From Brasenia schreberi (lineage: Eukaryota > Streptophyta > Magnoliopsida > Nymphaeales > Cabombaceae): a stretch of DNA of 64,000 nucleotides. The notes under the pieces are model-generated. The model did no database searches. It was not told the origin of the DNA and saw only the letters and a list, made by a program, of their open reading frames with translations. Below, piece by piece: positions 1 through 12,735 of this stretch. The position numbers were made by a program, and so were the translations under genes. The stretch lies in assembly GCA_036023115.1 (NCBI GenBank), contig JAYKKT010000088.1:3437001-3501000 (forward strand), read 5' to 3'. Each line of letters opens with the position of its first letter. Position 1 is the first letter of the stretch.

Positions 1-538
1 ATTATAGAGGGTCTCGTATGATACATCGTAAGTTTCAAAATTTGTATATAAAAAGTATATAGTTTAAGTGTGTTTAAACCCTTTAGGTCAGCTTCTTTGG
101 CTCTATTATCCCTTCTTCTCTTTATGACCAACTCTTTTCCCTCTAAAAATCTCATATGTACTAAGTTTAAAAATCTCATATATATTCAACATTTACTAAT
201 AGTTATCAATTCTAAATTTGAAAATGAGGTTCGAAAGTAATGTATGCATGTGATTTAGTTTATTTGGACATTGAATCCGTTGTCTCTTGGTATGGTGCAT
301 ATTGCAGAATTTTTTATGTTTTAAAAAAAATTTAATGTTTTTTTAAAGGTGATGCCATATGAGCAACATTGATTCTTAGCCACCATTGAGCTCGATCTTG
401 TTTCATATTAGCATTTAGCTCCAGAAAAAGCAAGATGGGCGCAACATGAACACTGTAATGAAAATATGCATGTTTGATAAGTACAATGATGTCTCTCCTA
501 AATATGCAAATAATAAATACAATGGCTGCCGAAAGCAG
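1..538. other. AT-rich flank or intron, with a possible LINE-tail scrap
   Basis: I see no coding sequence here. Bases about 350-440 loosely resemble the 3' tail shared by the RTE-type LINEs elsewhere in the window (a 'gattctt...ccattgagctcgatcttgt' pattern), but the match is poor. If the CDC20-like exon at 539 belongs to a gene continuing to the left, this stretch would be its last intron. Confidence 0.35.
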
Positions 539-829
539 GTGTGCGCATTGGAGTGGAACAGGCATCAGAAGGAGATCCTGAGCAGTCACGGATTCACCCA
601 AAACCAGCTTTGCTTATGGAGGTACCCGGCCATGAGGAAAATCGGAGAAATTAGAGGCCACACTGCTAGAGTTCTATACCTGGCACAGAGCCCAGATGGA
701 ACAACTGTCGCTTCAGCAAGTGCAGATGAGACATTGCGATTCTGGAAGGCATTCCCGTCTCATCATCCATCAAAGGCGCCGAATGGAGACATCAGCCCAT
801 TATCATCAAAGTTTCCACACATAAGATAA
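539..829 (+). CDS. CDC20: CDC20-like APC/C activator, C-terminal exon (partial)
   Basis: The 96 codons encode the last part of a WD40 propeller typical of plant CDC20, which activates the anaphase-promoting complex and selects substrates for ubiquitination in mitosis. Visible features are [29 protein letters not shown], a GH-containing blade (RGHTARVL), [21 protein letters not shown], and a C-terminal HIR directly before the stop. The IR tail is the known docking motif for APC/C subunits. The exon start is placed after the AG at 537-538, because codons upstream of it do not resemble CDC20. The rest of the protein is not in the window. Either the other exons lie beyond base 1 or this is a 3' fragment. 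Some residues ([16 protein letters not shown]) look more diverged than usual, so a decaying paralogue is possible. The gene converges with the minus-strand gene ending at 1167. Confidence 0.72.
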   Translation: MCALEWNRHQKEILSSHGFTQNQLCLWRYPAMRKIGEIRGHTARVLYLAQSPDGTTVASASADETLRFWKAFPSHHPSKAPNGDISPLSSKFPHIR

Positions 830-1166
830 GCAAAGAGCACAGACCGGCCATCATATGACATTACGTGGTAAGTGAAATATAAACTCCCAGTTGGTGGGAA
901 TACATAGATTGTATAAAATTAACCGAAAGTGGGTGTCAAGAAATCAAAAGAGACAGTGTAAGCTTACTATTAAGGTTGATGTATACCAAGGTTGTAATCT
1001 GTCAATTGTCAAATGTTTCACGGTTTTACTTTTCATAACATTCATCAAGCAGTTTTCGACTTCTGGTTGATAAAGAGGAGTGAATATCACATGTAATGTT
1101 TTTGTCTGCAAGACTAGAGCTTAAGGAACCATCTAGCAGTAAAATCACAAGCAATTAAATGTGGAA
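830..1166. other. Convergent intergenic spacer
   Basis: This AT-rich sequence lies between the CDC20-like stop and the stop of the GPI-anchored protein gene. It presumably holds both 3' UTRs. No other feature is seen. Confidence 0.5.
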
Positions 1167-4100
1167 TTACAACAAAGAATGGAAACAAATAAATGCAGCC
1201 AAAAATAAGACAAATGAAAAGGAAAGCCTGAAAGTAGAATTGCATGGAACATCCATCCCACTAAAGCACCCGTGCTTTTGTGTGGTCATTTCCTTAATAT
1301 CAAGAACAAAGGTGGAATTTGCTGGACCGCTGCTGAACAGAACACACCAAAAGAATGGCCTTTTACCATCTGCTCCACCAAGCCCAACCCCAACTTGTGA
1401 GTGTTGTACACCGTGTAAAACAGAAAGTGTTTTGTTGTCTGGAATCAGAACAGTGGAATATGCTTCCGCTGGTTGAAGGTAATCCCAGTTGCATCCAACC
1501 AAGCGGCCTGAAATGTTGTTCACTGTTGGTAGCTCTACTCCACAGTTTGGTGAAAAGACCTCGGTGATGTCAACTTCAGGAGGCAGACAGCTTGCAGTGT
1601 TGTTCTTGCTGCAATTTCCTCCACATTCCATTATGTACTGTAATGCCATGCAAGCTAGACCAGGGTTGTCATTCAATTTTCGCAAGTTCTTGGATGTCCG
1701 GTTCGCATTGATCATCTCAACAAGATCATTGGCAGGATTTCCTTGAAAATAGCAATCATGTATTACATAACAAAGCAAGGGCCTCCATCTTTTTCTTCAT
1801 GAACATTTTATTATCAATCTTTTGAAGTTAAATAAATGAATGATGATTACAAAAAAATGATTGATTGAATAACTAAAAAAAGGCCGGCAAACAAACCAAA
1901 GAGGGAAATATGCACCAGTTAAGTACTGAAAAGGATCCTAGGAAGCACTGAGCACAAACTGCAATTGTCACATGGAATTACCACATCAAAATTATTATTG
2001 ATTCCTTGAGGTATGTGACTCATATCATTCTGAGCTTGTAAACATGTTTGAAACCACACTACCTTTTCCTCGGTGCAAAACTGAGCAGTCAACAACTGGC
2101 ACCGTGGTCATGCTTAGATGCTTAATGACTTCTTACTAATGGTTACTTTGGATTCACACAATCCTGCGACTGTACCCAGCAAAATTTACAGAAAAAGAAT
2201 GGTTACTGCTACCTATTTTTTATCATTTAGGGATATGTGAAATCATCATTGTTAGCCCATGGTGCAACCCAAGTTTGTCAACATTTGTAGTGAACAGATG
2301 CAGGTGTCTTTACATGGATAAATAGTGCATAGCTGTTTGGCTGGATCACAAGCTTAGATGCTTAGTGAGTTCTTGTTAATGGTTACTTTGGATCCACACA
2401 ATCCCATGACGATCGTACCCAGCAAAATTTACAGAAAACATTTTCGGTGGACGGATACAGGTGTGTTTACATGGATAAATAGGGCATAGTTGTTTAGCTG
2501 ATCCAGCCAAACATGCTACCTGAATGGGCTGGACTTTTCTTTCTCTCTGGACTGGGTGTTTAGCAGTTTGCTAAACTCGGTATACACAATCAATACCCTC
2601 TAACGTATATCACAAGGATACTTCATTATTACAAAACATAATTCAATTTTTTCATAACAGCAACCAAAGCCCCAATAAAGTTTCATCGCATGGATAGCTA
2701 TATATACATAATGGGAAACCATCTTTTAACGCTCTCCGCCATTACAGTATAAAGTGTGGAGGAAGAGAAAATGTCACTATGAAAAGGCTGTAAAGCTGAT
2801 CCTATTGCCGAAAGGATGGCATGACTCTGGTTTAATCATAAGAAACACGATATAACAACACCCAAGCCTTTTCTCACTTTAGGTGAGGTCGGCTACATGG
2901 ATTCTTTGACACCATAGAGCTCAATCATGTGTCCTATTTGCAGTTAACCCCAAAAAAGGCAGATCATTTTAATCATAAAAAATATGATAGTGCAATTAAT
3001 AATGGATAGGCTATCAAGCAGAATAGATGCATAAACTAAGAATAGGAGCAATTATTGGTGCAAGGAAGAAAGCATTAGTTACGACTACAATAATAAGTGT
3101 CACTAAATTTGCTAATGATAAATTACACTGTTATGATTATATTTCTTCAAGCTTAGTCATGGAGATGGAAGGAAAAATAGAGATGCTGCTACACAACTAT
3201 CAGGAAGAAATCAGGCAATCAATGAAAAAGATAGAGAACTTTAATTAAATATAATAAAGTCTAAATTTACATGGTAGAGAAGCAACTTTCCCCAACCTAA
3301 CTTCATAACTAGGTCACTCTTTCCATATTCTCCCATAATTTCTTCTACTGATCTTATGCATGTTATTATGAAGAAAGGATCAATATTTGCATAATTGATA
3401 ACTTCTTCCTGATAGCGGTTCATGATTCAAAGAATGGATCATGTAAGATGGCTAGTCTGCTTGTTCTTTCTTCAACAATATCTTATCTCTAGTGAACCTC
3501 TCAGTAGCATTCGAAACCACGCGAAGTTCTGAATAGAGTTCAACCATGTCAACAACCTTGTGAAAACCCATTGCAGACTGCCTTGGAACCTGTCTACAAA
3601 GAGAGGGCTAAATTATAATATTACCAATAGCTTGTGTTATCTAAATATCTTTCTAGAAGATATACCAGTAATGGCAACCCAAATGTTCTTTGTTATGGAT
3701 AAATCAACTATACTGAAACTTATTAAGTTTCCTATTAGAACCGGCAATCTTTGTTACAGATGTCCACCTATCACGTTGTAACCATCAATAGCATTAATTT
3801 TACTTTTAATTATTAAAAAAAAGAAAACTGAAATGCATCATTTATATAGGCCTGTCATGGTAAAAAGTTGAGAAAAGTATTTGAATGTCCATTTATCTAC
3901 TGATAACAAACCAACTCTAAGAAAAACTAAACTGTGACTTCCTTAAGGCAGGCACCTTCTGGTTGTTTGAGACTATAGGAGGCCACATGAACCAAAAGAT
4001 CATCATTATCAACAACGAGAGCAACAACTAAGCCATTTCCAATACTAGATGAGGTTGGTTATATAGATTCTTTATTTCCATAGAGCTCGACCTTGTGTCA

Positions 4101-5957
4101 TGTTCACAATTAACTCAACAAAAGCTACATCATTCTTTATTGTTTCTTTCCAGTACTTTTCTAGTTTTTCTCTTCATCTTTTAACATTTTCAATATCGAG
4201 TTTCTCAAATCTTACCGAAACTTTCTTTAGTCGCCTTTCAACGTGTCCAAACCAACTTAAATGATTTTCTCTCGTTTTATCATTTATTGGTGTCACTCCC
4301 AATTTGTCTTTAGTAACCTCATTATGAATACCGTCTTTCCAAGAAAAAAGAAATTTATGTCACACTGGTTACAGATAACAAGCACGAATTAGCCATCTCT
4401 GGAACAAAGGCATATATACATTGTTGGTAACCACTCGGTTTTTAACTGATTTACTATAGCAAGCCTTATTATATGGAAAGAACATGGGAGTCAGCTAAGC
4501 TTCTCACCAGAATTGGTTCATCAAAATCAAATACCCAGCTGGTAAATAGACCAGATAGCCAAAGTCTTTACACTTGCAAACTCACACAATTAGAGAACTT
4601 CGACCGTTGCCAGAAAAACATGACTGTTATTGCACTATTATAAGGCTTATCACAACAACCAATAACTTACCTCTGCCTTTCCTACTTTCAGTTGTAATAT
4701 AAAACAAATCTAGAGATATTTTTTTCTAAAGGCATTTAGTATGCAGATTGTAAAAACGGGTAGAAGTGAATGTCAAACTGCATCGTGCGGAAGCTCATAC
4801 TCTGGTCAACCAAGATAGAAGCACCCTTGGACAAGGCAGGAAAAAAATCACCAAATATCCAACTTTCCAACCACGAATTATCAGAAGTTTTTTTTTCAGA
4901 AGAAGAAATAATCCCAAACATACTACGTTATATTCTTTACACAATATAGGATCAGTTTTATTCACCCGTGGAACGGTTTCACATGAGAGAAAGATTCATT
5001 CAGTTGCGTAAATCTTTTTAAGCATCCCTTAATAGGAGACCTGGAATTTTTCATAATGAGAGAATTCAATTCTTCTGAGGGCTGCCGAGGCCCTCAGCTG
5101 ATGCAGAGCATGCGAATCAAATTTTTTGGTTGCTTCAGCTGCCAAACAGCTAAAGTTTGACTTGAATTCTCAAAAGTTGAGCCGAAGACCCTCAGCTGAT
5201 GCAGAGCATGCGAATCAAAAAAATTTGGTTGCTTCAGCTGCCAAACAGTTAAAGTTTGACTTGAATTCTCAAAAGTTGAGATTCCATATCAAATTCAAAG
5301 TTAAAGTGACCGTGCCCACAGAATTTCTCTATCTTCAAGAATTCCCCCTGAAAAGGAGATTGTGCACAACCACTCAGCTGAATTAGTCGAGAAAAAGCAG
5401 GGCTTTGCATTATACTCAACAATGCGCTAACACTACCGTATATCCGGACAAATAAGAAGCGCCGAACGTACTGTAAGATTCAAAAAACAAGAAAGAATCT
5501 CAGGGAGTAGGAATGCATGAACAAAAAAAAGAATGGAGGATCCCTTTCTAATGCTGAAAAAACTCACTTGATGCCAAGCAATCCATGAATGCTGAAGTAC
5601 AGATATTACTCAACCAACATAACATAGGTCAAACCATTAGCCGTTGAGAGAGAGAGAGAGAGAGAGAGAGAGCAATCTTTACATTTAGAAGCATCTTTGT
5701 TCAAAACATAACGTAGTAGCGTGCATTCTTCCGAATCAACAAACACCCAAATGCAAAAATACTAAAAGGATTGTGTATGGAAAGCCAACAAACAGAAGAA
5801 GATGTTGCCATTTTTTCTCACATCAATTTGCCTACATTTCTGTATTATATCGCTGAGAGAGAGAGGTACCATGGTGGTGCTTCGAGGAAACTGCGCCAAA
5901 CAATAAGGGCAGCAGGATAAGAAGAATGATTCCAAAGCTGAGACTCGCTCTTCCCAT
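1167..5957 (-). CDS. GPI-anchored protein of the At5g19250/At3g06035 family (two exons)
   Basis: The two exons are 5957-5870 (88 nt) and 1741-1167 (575 nt), joined across a 4.1 kb GT-AG intron to give 220 codons in frame. Exon 1 starts MGRASLSFG and continues with a Leu/Ile-rich segment and AVSS, a clear signal peptide. It ends after one base of a Gly codon, which exon 2 (GNPANDLVEMINANRTS) completes. The mature part has paired cysteines (CMALQYIMECGGNC, CLPPE, NCGVE, GCNWDY), several N-glycosylation sequons and a GVGLGG segment. It ends in SFSFVLFLAAFICF, a hydrophobic tail suited to GPI-anchor addition, so the protein should sit on the outer face of the plasma membrane. The molecular function of the family is not established. 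The family name is from recalled resemblance; the exon structure is read directly. The intron is swollen by LINE fragments and small duplications. Confidence 0.78.
2110..2510. repeat. Diverged local duplication in the GPI-gene intron
   Basis: Two blocks recur. A 'gatgctta.tga.ttctt..taatggttactttgga' block is near 2118 and 2357. An 'acatggataaata..gcatag.tgttt' block is near 2310 and 2470. The different spacings (about 240 and 157 bp) point to an old, rearranged duplication rather than a clean tandem array. Confidence 0.6.
2866..2976 (-). mobile_element. RTE-type LINE 3' tail fragment
   Basis: The sequence shares the LINE 3' end seen at 53648, 11128 and 61601 (read on + as 'aagcctttt...gaggtcggctacatggattctttg...'). 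It is only about 110 bp and heavily diverged, and carries no ORF. Confidence 0.6.
4030..4345 (-). mobile_element. RTE-type LINE 3' fragment, 5'-truncated
   Basis: On the plus strand it begins 'caacaactaagcc' (the complement of the LINE tail) and runs through the tail and the last part of the reverse-transcriptase ORF to about 4345, where similarity stops. The coding frame is broken. It lies in the intron of the GPI-anchored protein gene, in the same orientation as that gene. Confidence 0.75.
5091..5280. repeat. 98-bp tandem duplication (two units)
   Basis: The unit begins 'ccctcagctgatgcagagc' at 5091 and again at 5189. The copies differ by a few substitutions and by inversion of a short A/T run. 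It lies in the GPI-gene intron, roughly 590 bp from exon 1 on the downstream side. Confidence 0.9.
5646..5672. repeat. (GA)n microsatellite
   Basis: A pure GA dinucleotide run of about 27 bp in the GPI-gene intron, near exon 1. Confidence 0.9.
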
Positions 5958-6729
5958 CCTCTCTCTCTAGTCCGCCCGGAGTCTGGCCGTGAGTGTGAAT
6001 TGAGAAACAAAAGAGAAAGGGGGGAACAAAGAGACGGCCCGAAGCAGTATAGAAAGTGACAAGGGATCGGCTATGGCGCAGAGTGGGTCCCTCCTGCCGT
6101 TGAAATGTGGATTCCAACATCAGCAAGCAATGGAGAAGACATGATTCAGTGCAGCAGGAAATTGGCATCTCCTTTTTTCTCTCTGGCCGGCAACAAGTGC
6201 GTCCCAATGAAAACTCCATGATTGGGCTATTTTGTGGCGACCAACAGTGGGTCCGCCTTTCGACGACCGTTAGTTGATTTCATTTGAGAATTATATCAAG
6301 TTTTAAAATAAAAGTGCTTGAATTACGTCAAAATATTTCAATTAGACACGACCGACTAAGCTAGAATCAGAACCAATCAGGCCAAAGCTAGAGCCAACAA
6401 CTATCATTCCGTTTCAATTTCAGGTGATTTTAAACCATCTGTATTTTAGATATTTATAAAATTGATATCCATATAATAAAAGAAGTATGCAGTATTTTCC
6501 ATTTTAAATCGTCAGTTTTATAGTTTTTTATTCTTTGATTTCATATTTTTAATATTTTTTTCTAGTTCAAGACAATTTACAATTCAAACCGATACAAGAA
6601 CCAACTCACTTCCGATTCAAGTTCAGTTCTTAGTTCCAGAAAAAGGGAAATTAGCGGTTTGAAACCAACTAATTTAAGTTTAATAGGAACCATCCATGTT
6701 TCGTCTGGGCCAATGCTAATCAAATTGAC
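5958..6729. other. Promoter-side region of the GPI gene, then AT-rich spacer
   Basis: The first few hundred bases, read on the minus strand, would hold the 5' UTR and promoter of the GPI-anchored protein gene. No convincing TATA box was picked out. From about 6290 the sequence is AT-rich, with short degenerate 'gaaccaa' motifs like those in the hAT-type repeats further on. No coding sequence is seen. Confidence 0.4.
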
Positions 6730-9118
6730 TAAGTTCGGTAAAGATGCATTAGGATATAAAGGTATTTATGAAAACTATGGTTTTGAGGATATAAATGAGG
6801 AGGGTAGAGAGATTTTAAATTTTGTTATAACTTTAGATATATTTATAGCGAATACAATTTTCAAAAAATGAGATGAACATTTAATTACTTATAAGAGTGG
6901 TTTGTCACAAACACAAATTGATTGATTTATTTATAAAAAAAAAGATAGATCGTGTTTAAAGATTAGAAGGTAATTCTAAGAGAAAATTTAACTACTCAAC
7001 ATCGACTTTTAGTAATGAATTTGGTAAAAAAAGTGGATCATGAAGAATTGAGTACATAGAGTTATTCAAACTAGATAGTAGAACATCAAATGTGAGAAAT
7101 AAGATATATTTAAATAAAAAGTTTTTTAATGAGATGCTAGAAATTATGTAGGTATACCTTATGATGAAACAATATAGCTATAAATATTAGGGAAGTAGCA
7201 AAATATGTGTTAGGTGAATCCAAGAGAGGTGTACTAACACAAAAAGAAGCTTGGTGGTGGAGTGAAGTAGTGTAAGATAACATTAAAGTAAAGAAGGCAT
7301 GTTACAAATTGTATTATTCCAAGAAAACTAGTAAAACTTAAGAGGCTTATAAGAAAGCAAATAAATAAGCAAAAAAAAACGTTAGTGAAGCAAAAGCTAA
7401 AATTTGAGAAGATTTATATAAAAAGCTTAACTCAAAAGAGGGTGAAAGAGAATTTTAGGATGGCTAAGGTTAGAAATAAGAAAACTAAGGATCTTACTTT
7501 TGTTAGATTTATCAAAGACGAGGATGAGAAGATTCTAGTGATGAATAATGATATAAAAATAGAAGAAAAAATTATTTCTATAAGATTTTTAATGAAAATA
7601 GAGATGTTAGTATTAGTTTAAGAGACCTAACCAAATCAAAAAAGTACATAAACCATAATTACTATAAGTGTATTCAAAAAATAAAGTCAAAGATGCTCTT
7701 AAATATATAAAGATTGTTAAATCTAGAGAAGACAATATTCCTGTGCAAGTATGAAAAATCTTAGAAGAGAGAGGGATCATTTGTCTCATAAGACTATTTA
7801 ATGAATTATGAATAACTCAAAAGATGGCTAAGGAGTAGAGAGTGAGTATTTTTATACCCATATATAATAACAAGGAAGACATTCAAAATTATGTGAATTA
7901 TTACGGTATCAAGTTAACGAATCATACTATAAAATTATGAGAAAGAATTATCAAACATAGGTTAAAACAAATATCGAGCATAAAGGATAACCAAATTGGA
8001 TTCATGTTAACTAGATCTACTATTGAAGTAATTTACCTATTGAGATATCTTATAAAACATTTTAGAGTAAAAAAAGAATCTTCACATGATATTTATTAAT
8101 ATAGAAAAACTTATGATAGGGTGATATGAGATTATCTTTGGAGAATTTTAGAAAAAAAGGTATTCCATTGACATGCATAAATCTTATAAGTACGATAGTG
8201 CAAAAACACGTATGAGAACTCATGAAGGAATGACAGACTTTTTTAAAGTTAATATTGGGTTACATCAGGGATCAACTTTGAGTATATATTTATGTATATT
8301 GGTTATTGATGAGTTAACAAAAGATATTTAAGATGAAGTACATTGGTGTATGTTATTTGTAGAGGACATTGTGTTGTGGATGAGTCTAAGGAAAACGTTA
8401 ATAAAAAATTGGAACTATAGAGAGAAACAATAGAAAGTAAATGCTTCCGACTTAGTAGAAAAAAGAGAGAATATATGGAATATAAGTTTGATCTTCATCT
8501 CTTACAAAGAAAGTTTTAAATACCAAGAGTCAATTTTTCAGAGTGATGGAAAAATTGATGGAGATGTTATGAATATAATTAATGCAAATTGGTTAAAATG
8601 GAGAGGGCCATGAGGTATTCTATGTAATAAGAAGATACCGTTAAAGTTTAAAGACAAATATTATAGAGCATCAATTAGACCTTCTTTGTTTTATAGTTTT
8701 GAGTGTCGGGCAATTAATCATCAATATATACAAAAGATGTCCATAACAAAAATATTGATGTTGAGATGGATGAGTGGTCAAACAAAGAAAGACCGTGTAA
8801 ATAATGAGGTTATTAGAAACAAATTGGGAATAGCACCAATAGAGAATCAAATGAGATAAAATCATTTAAGATCGTTTGTACATATAGAAAGACGACCAAA
8901 GGATACTCCTATAAAAAGATATGAAAACCTAAATTGTGAAAATGTTAAAAGAGAAATATGACAACCACAAAAGTATTGAAAAGAAACCATAAAGAATGAT
9001 CTAGTTTATGTTTAGTTAACTGCTAGCATGACACATGATAGGACTTTGTGGAAATAAAGAATCCATGTAGTTGACCCCATCTAGTATGGGAAAAGGCTTA
9101 GTTGTTGTTTGTTATTAG
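6730..9118 (+). mobile_element. Degenerate RTE-type LINE (endonuclease + RT), about 2.4 kb
   Basis: The plus strand carries broken reading frames of a non-LTR retrotransposon. First comes an endonuclease stretch (GKDALGYKGIYENYGF..., then DEHLITYKSGLSQTQID after a stop). It is followed by reverse-transcriptase pieces and a C-terminal part matching the frame at 53886-54290 (FKYLGS..., ...LGVTPIED). The element ends in the shared tail (tagtatgggaaaaggcttagttgttgtttgtt). Many stops and indels make it non-functional. The first part of the endonuclease is missing, so it is 5'-truncated. I did not find a convincing target-site duplication. Confidence 0.8.
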
Positions 9119-9359
9119 CGTTATACCAACTTCATCATCAATCATTTTTCTAACTCAACATCCATATTGATGCCAGTGTGGCTGAGCGTAAGAGGAGTGC
9201 TGTTTTGTTGATGATGGTGACTAAGAGGCACAAAGTATTAGATAGAATGGGTTCTTAATTTTATATTGGGTGTGTGCCAATAGAAATTGATTATCCATGC
9301 GCAAATCATTTGAAGGTGGAGCTAGTCTTTATGGCTAATGATGATGCTTCCGTGATCGT

Positions 9360-9660
9360 CTCTTTGAAACTGCGCTTCAATTGGAATCAAACTGGGTCAA
9401 GAACCAAAACCAATGAAACTAAACTTTGAACTAGAGGTCACTTAGTTTGGTTTTGGTTCTACATTTCATGTAAACCGACTCAAAACCGAAAACGACAGTT
9501 TCAAACCATTTTAATGTTTTTATCGATTCGTAGCGGTTTAAGACTCAAACCGAAACGATCTTGCAACCGGCTCCAGGTCAATTTGATTATGGTTCCAGGT
9601 TATGGGCTAACTGGTATCGACAGTTTAGATTAGCCAGTTATGAGAATCGGACATGTTTAA
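9360..9660. repeat. Degenerate 'GGTTCCGG/CCGAAACC' repeat, hAT-MITE type
   Basis: The block is dense in 'aaccgaaa', 'ggttttggttc' and 'accggctcc' motifs, on both strands. Similar blocks occur at 10390-10710, 11020-11100, 11610-11770 and 13100-13280. This composition is typical of old hAT MITEs in plants. The ends are not resolved here. Confidence 0.45.
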
Positions 9661-9839
9661 GTTTGCTTTTTCATTCTAATGACATTATCAAAGCTCATCT
9701 GATCTATAAAAGCTATTGGTTTGCTTATTTATTAAAGTATCATCAAAGCACCTGCAAAGTGATGCTTTGTTCTTTGTTTTTTTGCATCGTCAATAAGAAA
9801 GCTCGTTGCTGCAAACATCATCAAACAAGGGGTTTTCAC

Positions 9840-10210
9840 TCCACCCACACCTGCCCTGAACCAAAGAGATCTTCCTAGACCCTGCCCCAATGGCTCTTGA
9901 GGAACAGACCCCGGACCCGCCCCAAACTTATAAAAATATTTAAAAAACAATTAATATCATATATTTTATATAAAACATAAATTATATTGTATATAAAACA
10001 TATATAAACTATTATATATATATATATATATATGGGACAGGGTGAGGTGGGTTTACCTTAAACAATACTCAAATCCAGCCCAACTCCACCCCGCTTGTGG
10101 ATTTTCACTGCCCTGCCTTGCCCACGTCCACAGTGGGGCAGGTTTTTTCCTTGTGAACCCGCCCCATGTAGGGGCAGGGTCGGGTGGGTACCCGCCCCAT
10201 GTAGTGGATC
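9840..10210. repeat. 'CCCGCCCC' GC-rich repeat with internal AT tract, MITE-like
   Basis: Two GC-rich arms ('cggacccgccccaa' near 9915, 'gggtacccgccccatgtag' near 10190) flank an AT-rich centre with an (AT)n run at 10016-10033. The same kind of block occurs at 14640-14925. No clear target duplication was found. Confidence 0.4.
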
Positions 10211-10389
10211 TGATCCTTTAATAGATGCATTCGCTATGTTGGTAAGAATCTACCTTTATGTAGTTAAAATCCAATTGGTAGCCTTTGTTGCAATGCAAAG
10301 AAAGCTGACTAAAAAATCTACATTTGAAATCATCGTTTTCACATAAACATGTTGTTATGAAGATTCAATCCAGTCGTAGAGTTGGATTC

Positions 10390-10730
10390 TCAGAGAACAG
10401 ATCGCATTACTCGTATACATGGCCCATTTGGAACCGGCTCGTCATTCCAACCAGAACCAAACCGAATCAAGAATCGAAAAGAACCCGAATCCATCAAATC
10501 TCACCCAGGATTGGACCGGGAATTAGTGACTTCCCAGTTCGGTTCAAATTCAACCTTTCATGGAACCGGAACCAATACTTTGTTTATTTTTTAATTTCAA
10601 GATTTTGGTTTCTTTTCTGCTCCAAGAGGTTTAACCGTTTAGGGCTCAAACATGAATTGGGTCTGTCCCGACCCTGATTCGGTTCTAGTTCTTGGTTCCA
10701 GGAAAACTGGAACATGCTGTGTCTAGTCTG
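10390..10730. repeat. Second 'GGTTC/GAACC' repeat block
   Basis: This block has the same motif style as 9360-9660 ('accggctcgtcattccaacc', 'gaaccggaacc', 'ggttctagttcttggttcc'). It is open in two frames by chance and does not resemble a gene. Confidence 0.4.
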
Positions 10731-11127
10731 CCGCATTACTCGTGTGAGGAATCATCTTCTTCATTTATCTTTCTTGTTAAATAAAAATAAACTATAATGT
10801 GCCCAAAGAACAATAATTCATCCCCTCTCTCTAGAGAGAGAGAGACCTATAATCTAGAGAGAGAGACCTATAATGTCTTACACTTTGATGACATGGATTT
10901 AGAGCTATTTTTGGTGTCTCACTTAAATTATCAAATGCTAATTTATAACTACTCTTTCACCATTCTCAGCTGGCTTCATGTTGTGGGCCTGGGTCAAGTT
11001 GTGGGTCTTATAGACACGGTTGATTTTGGTTTTCCTCAAAACCAAGAACTAGAACAGAACCGGGACCGAGCGCTTTGGAACCACCAGTTTTTATTTTAGT
11101 TCTAAACAGCTTGGAATAAAAAAGAAC

Positions 11128-11593
11128 ACTACAACAACAACTAAACCTTTTCCCATACTCGACGGGGTCGGCTACTTGGATTCTTTGTTTCCACAGAGCT
11201 CTATCATGTGTCATGTTAGTAGTTAACTCACAATAAGCTAGATCATTCTTTATTGTTTCTTTCCAACACTTTTGTAGTCGTCTTCTACCTCTTTTAATAC
11301 TTTTAAAATCTAGTTTTTCATACCTTCTTACATGTTCTTCTTTTGATCTTCTTTCTATATGTCCAAGCAATTTTAAACGATATTCTCTCATTTTATCCTC
11401 CTAATTTGTTTCTAATAACCTCATTATGCATACAGTCTTTTCTTGTAATGACCACTCATCTATCTCAACATCTTCATTCCTGTCACAGACATCTTTTATA
11501 CATATTGATGATTAACTATCCAATACTTAAAATCATAAAACATGACAGGTCTAATTGTTGCTCTATAATATTTACCTTTTAACTTTAATGGTA
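11128..11593 (-). mobile_element. 5'-truncated RTE LINE with target duplication
   Basis: It reads on + from 'acaacaacaactaaacc' through the conserved tail and into the last RT codons. The flanks share a roughly 15 bp duplication (ggaataaaaaagaac at 11113; ggaataaaaagaaaa at 11594), as expected from target-primed reverse transcription. A minus-strand frame still encodes a LINE C-terminal piece (HIERRSKEEHVRRYEKL) but is too short to function. Confidence 0.82.
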
Positions 11594-11989
11594 GGAATAA
11601 AAAGAAAATAGAGATGCAGTTTGAACCATCAGTTCTGGTTCCATGGAAAGTCAGATTCGGAACCAAACGGGATAGTCTCCGGTCCTAGGTAAATTGGTTC
11701 CTGGCCCGGTTCTGTTCTGATTGGAACTGTGACGTCGATTTCAAACTGGACATATATATCCTCTAGACAGTGGCAACCCTAACAACTTAGCAATCTATTT
11801 GCGAAGATAACCTTTTGCTTTACATTAGCAATGACGATGAAGGAGTCTTCTCTTGTCTCTTGGTATGTCGAAATTCTAAAACATATTGTTTTATTATTAT
11901 TGAAAATAATATATTTACCATTATTATAAGTACGAGAAGCTTCAACATATTCAACTCGTTCTCAACGATGATGCTATCATTCAGACCAG

Positions 11990-12656
11990 GGGTGTTCATG
12001 GTTTGGTTTTGTTTGGTTATAGTCTCTTCAACCAAACCGCTATAACCAGTTCTCAATTTTAAGAGAATCGAACCAAACCATGTCATGCCTAAAACCGAAC
12101 CAAATCAAAGCGATGGTTCCAATTAGGTTCGGTTCTGAACCACGGTTCTTTGAGTTGGAATTAGACAAGGCTCATTTTATTAGAGATGTCAATACGGACC
12201 TGGTCAGAAAAATGTGGGTTGGGCTGTGCACTCCTTTTAAATGTCAATAAAGACGTTATATTTTGGAAATAGTTTTCGTGCCTCAAGTGTCTTCCTTATA
12301 AGTGTTTGTTGAGCCAAGTGGTGTGAGCTAAAATGGGTACATTTACTCTCTTTGCCTCTTACCTTTGCCATTTGGGTGTGTGAGTCTTCGAATACCAACT
12401 TTTTTGGCAAGCTTGACAGGATGAACTCTCACATTCCGTTTTCGGTTGATGATGACCGATTACAACACTTAAGTGAAATCCGCTAAGACTTACTTGACCC
12501 TAAGGCCAAGCGCTAGTCTCGGCCAAGTCCGTCGGCTCGCACGACATAGTTTGGCAATGACAAAATTGGCCTCTAAAATGCTAGCCCTGTCCTGTCCTTG
12601 AAGGGCCAGGGCCACCTCCTCCCAGGCTAGGCTGGGTGAGTCATCGGGCCAGGCTC

Positions 12657-12735
<79 letters not shown>

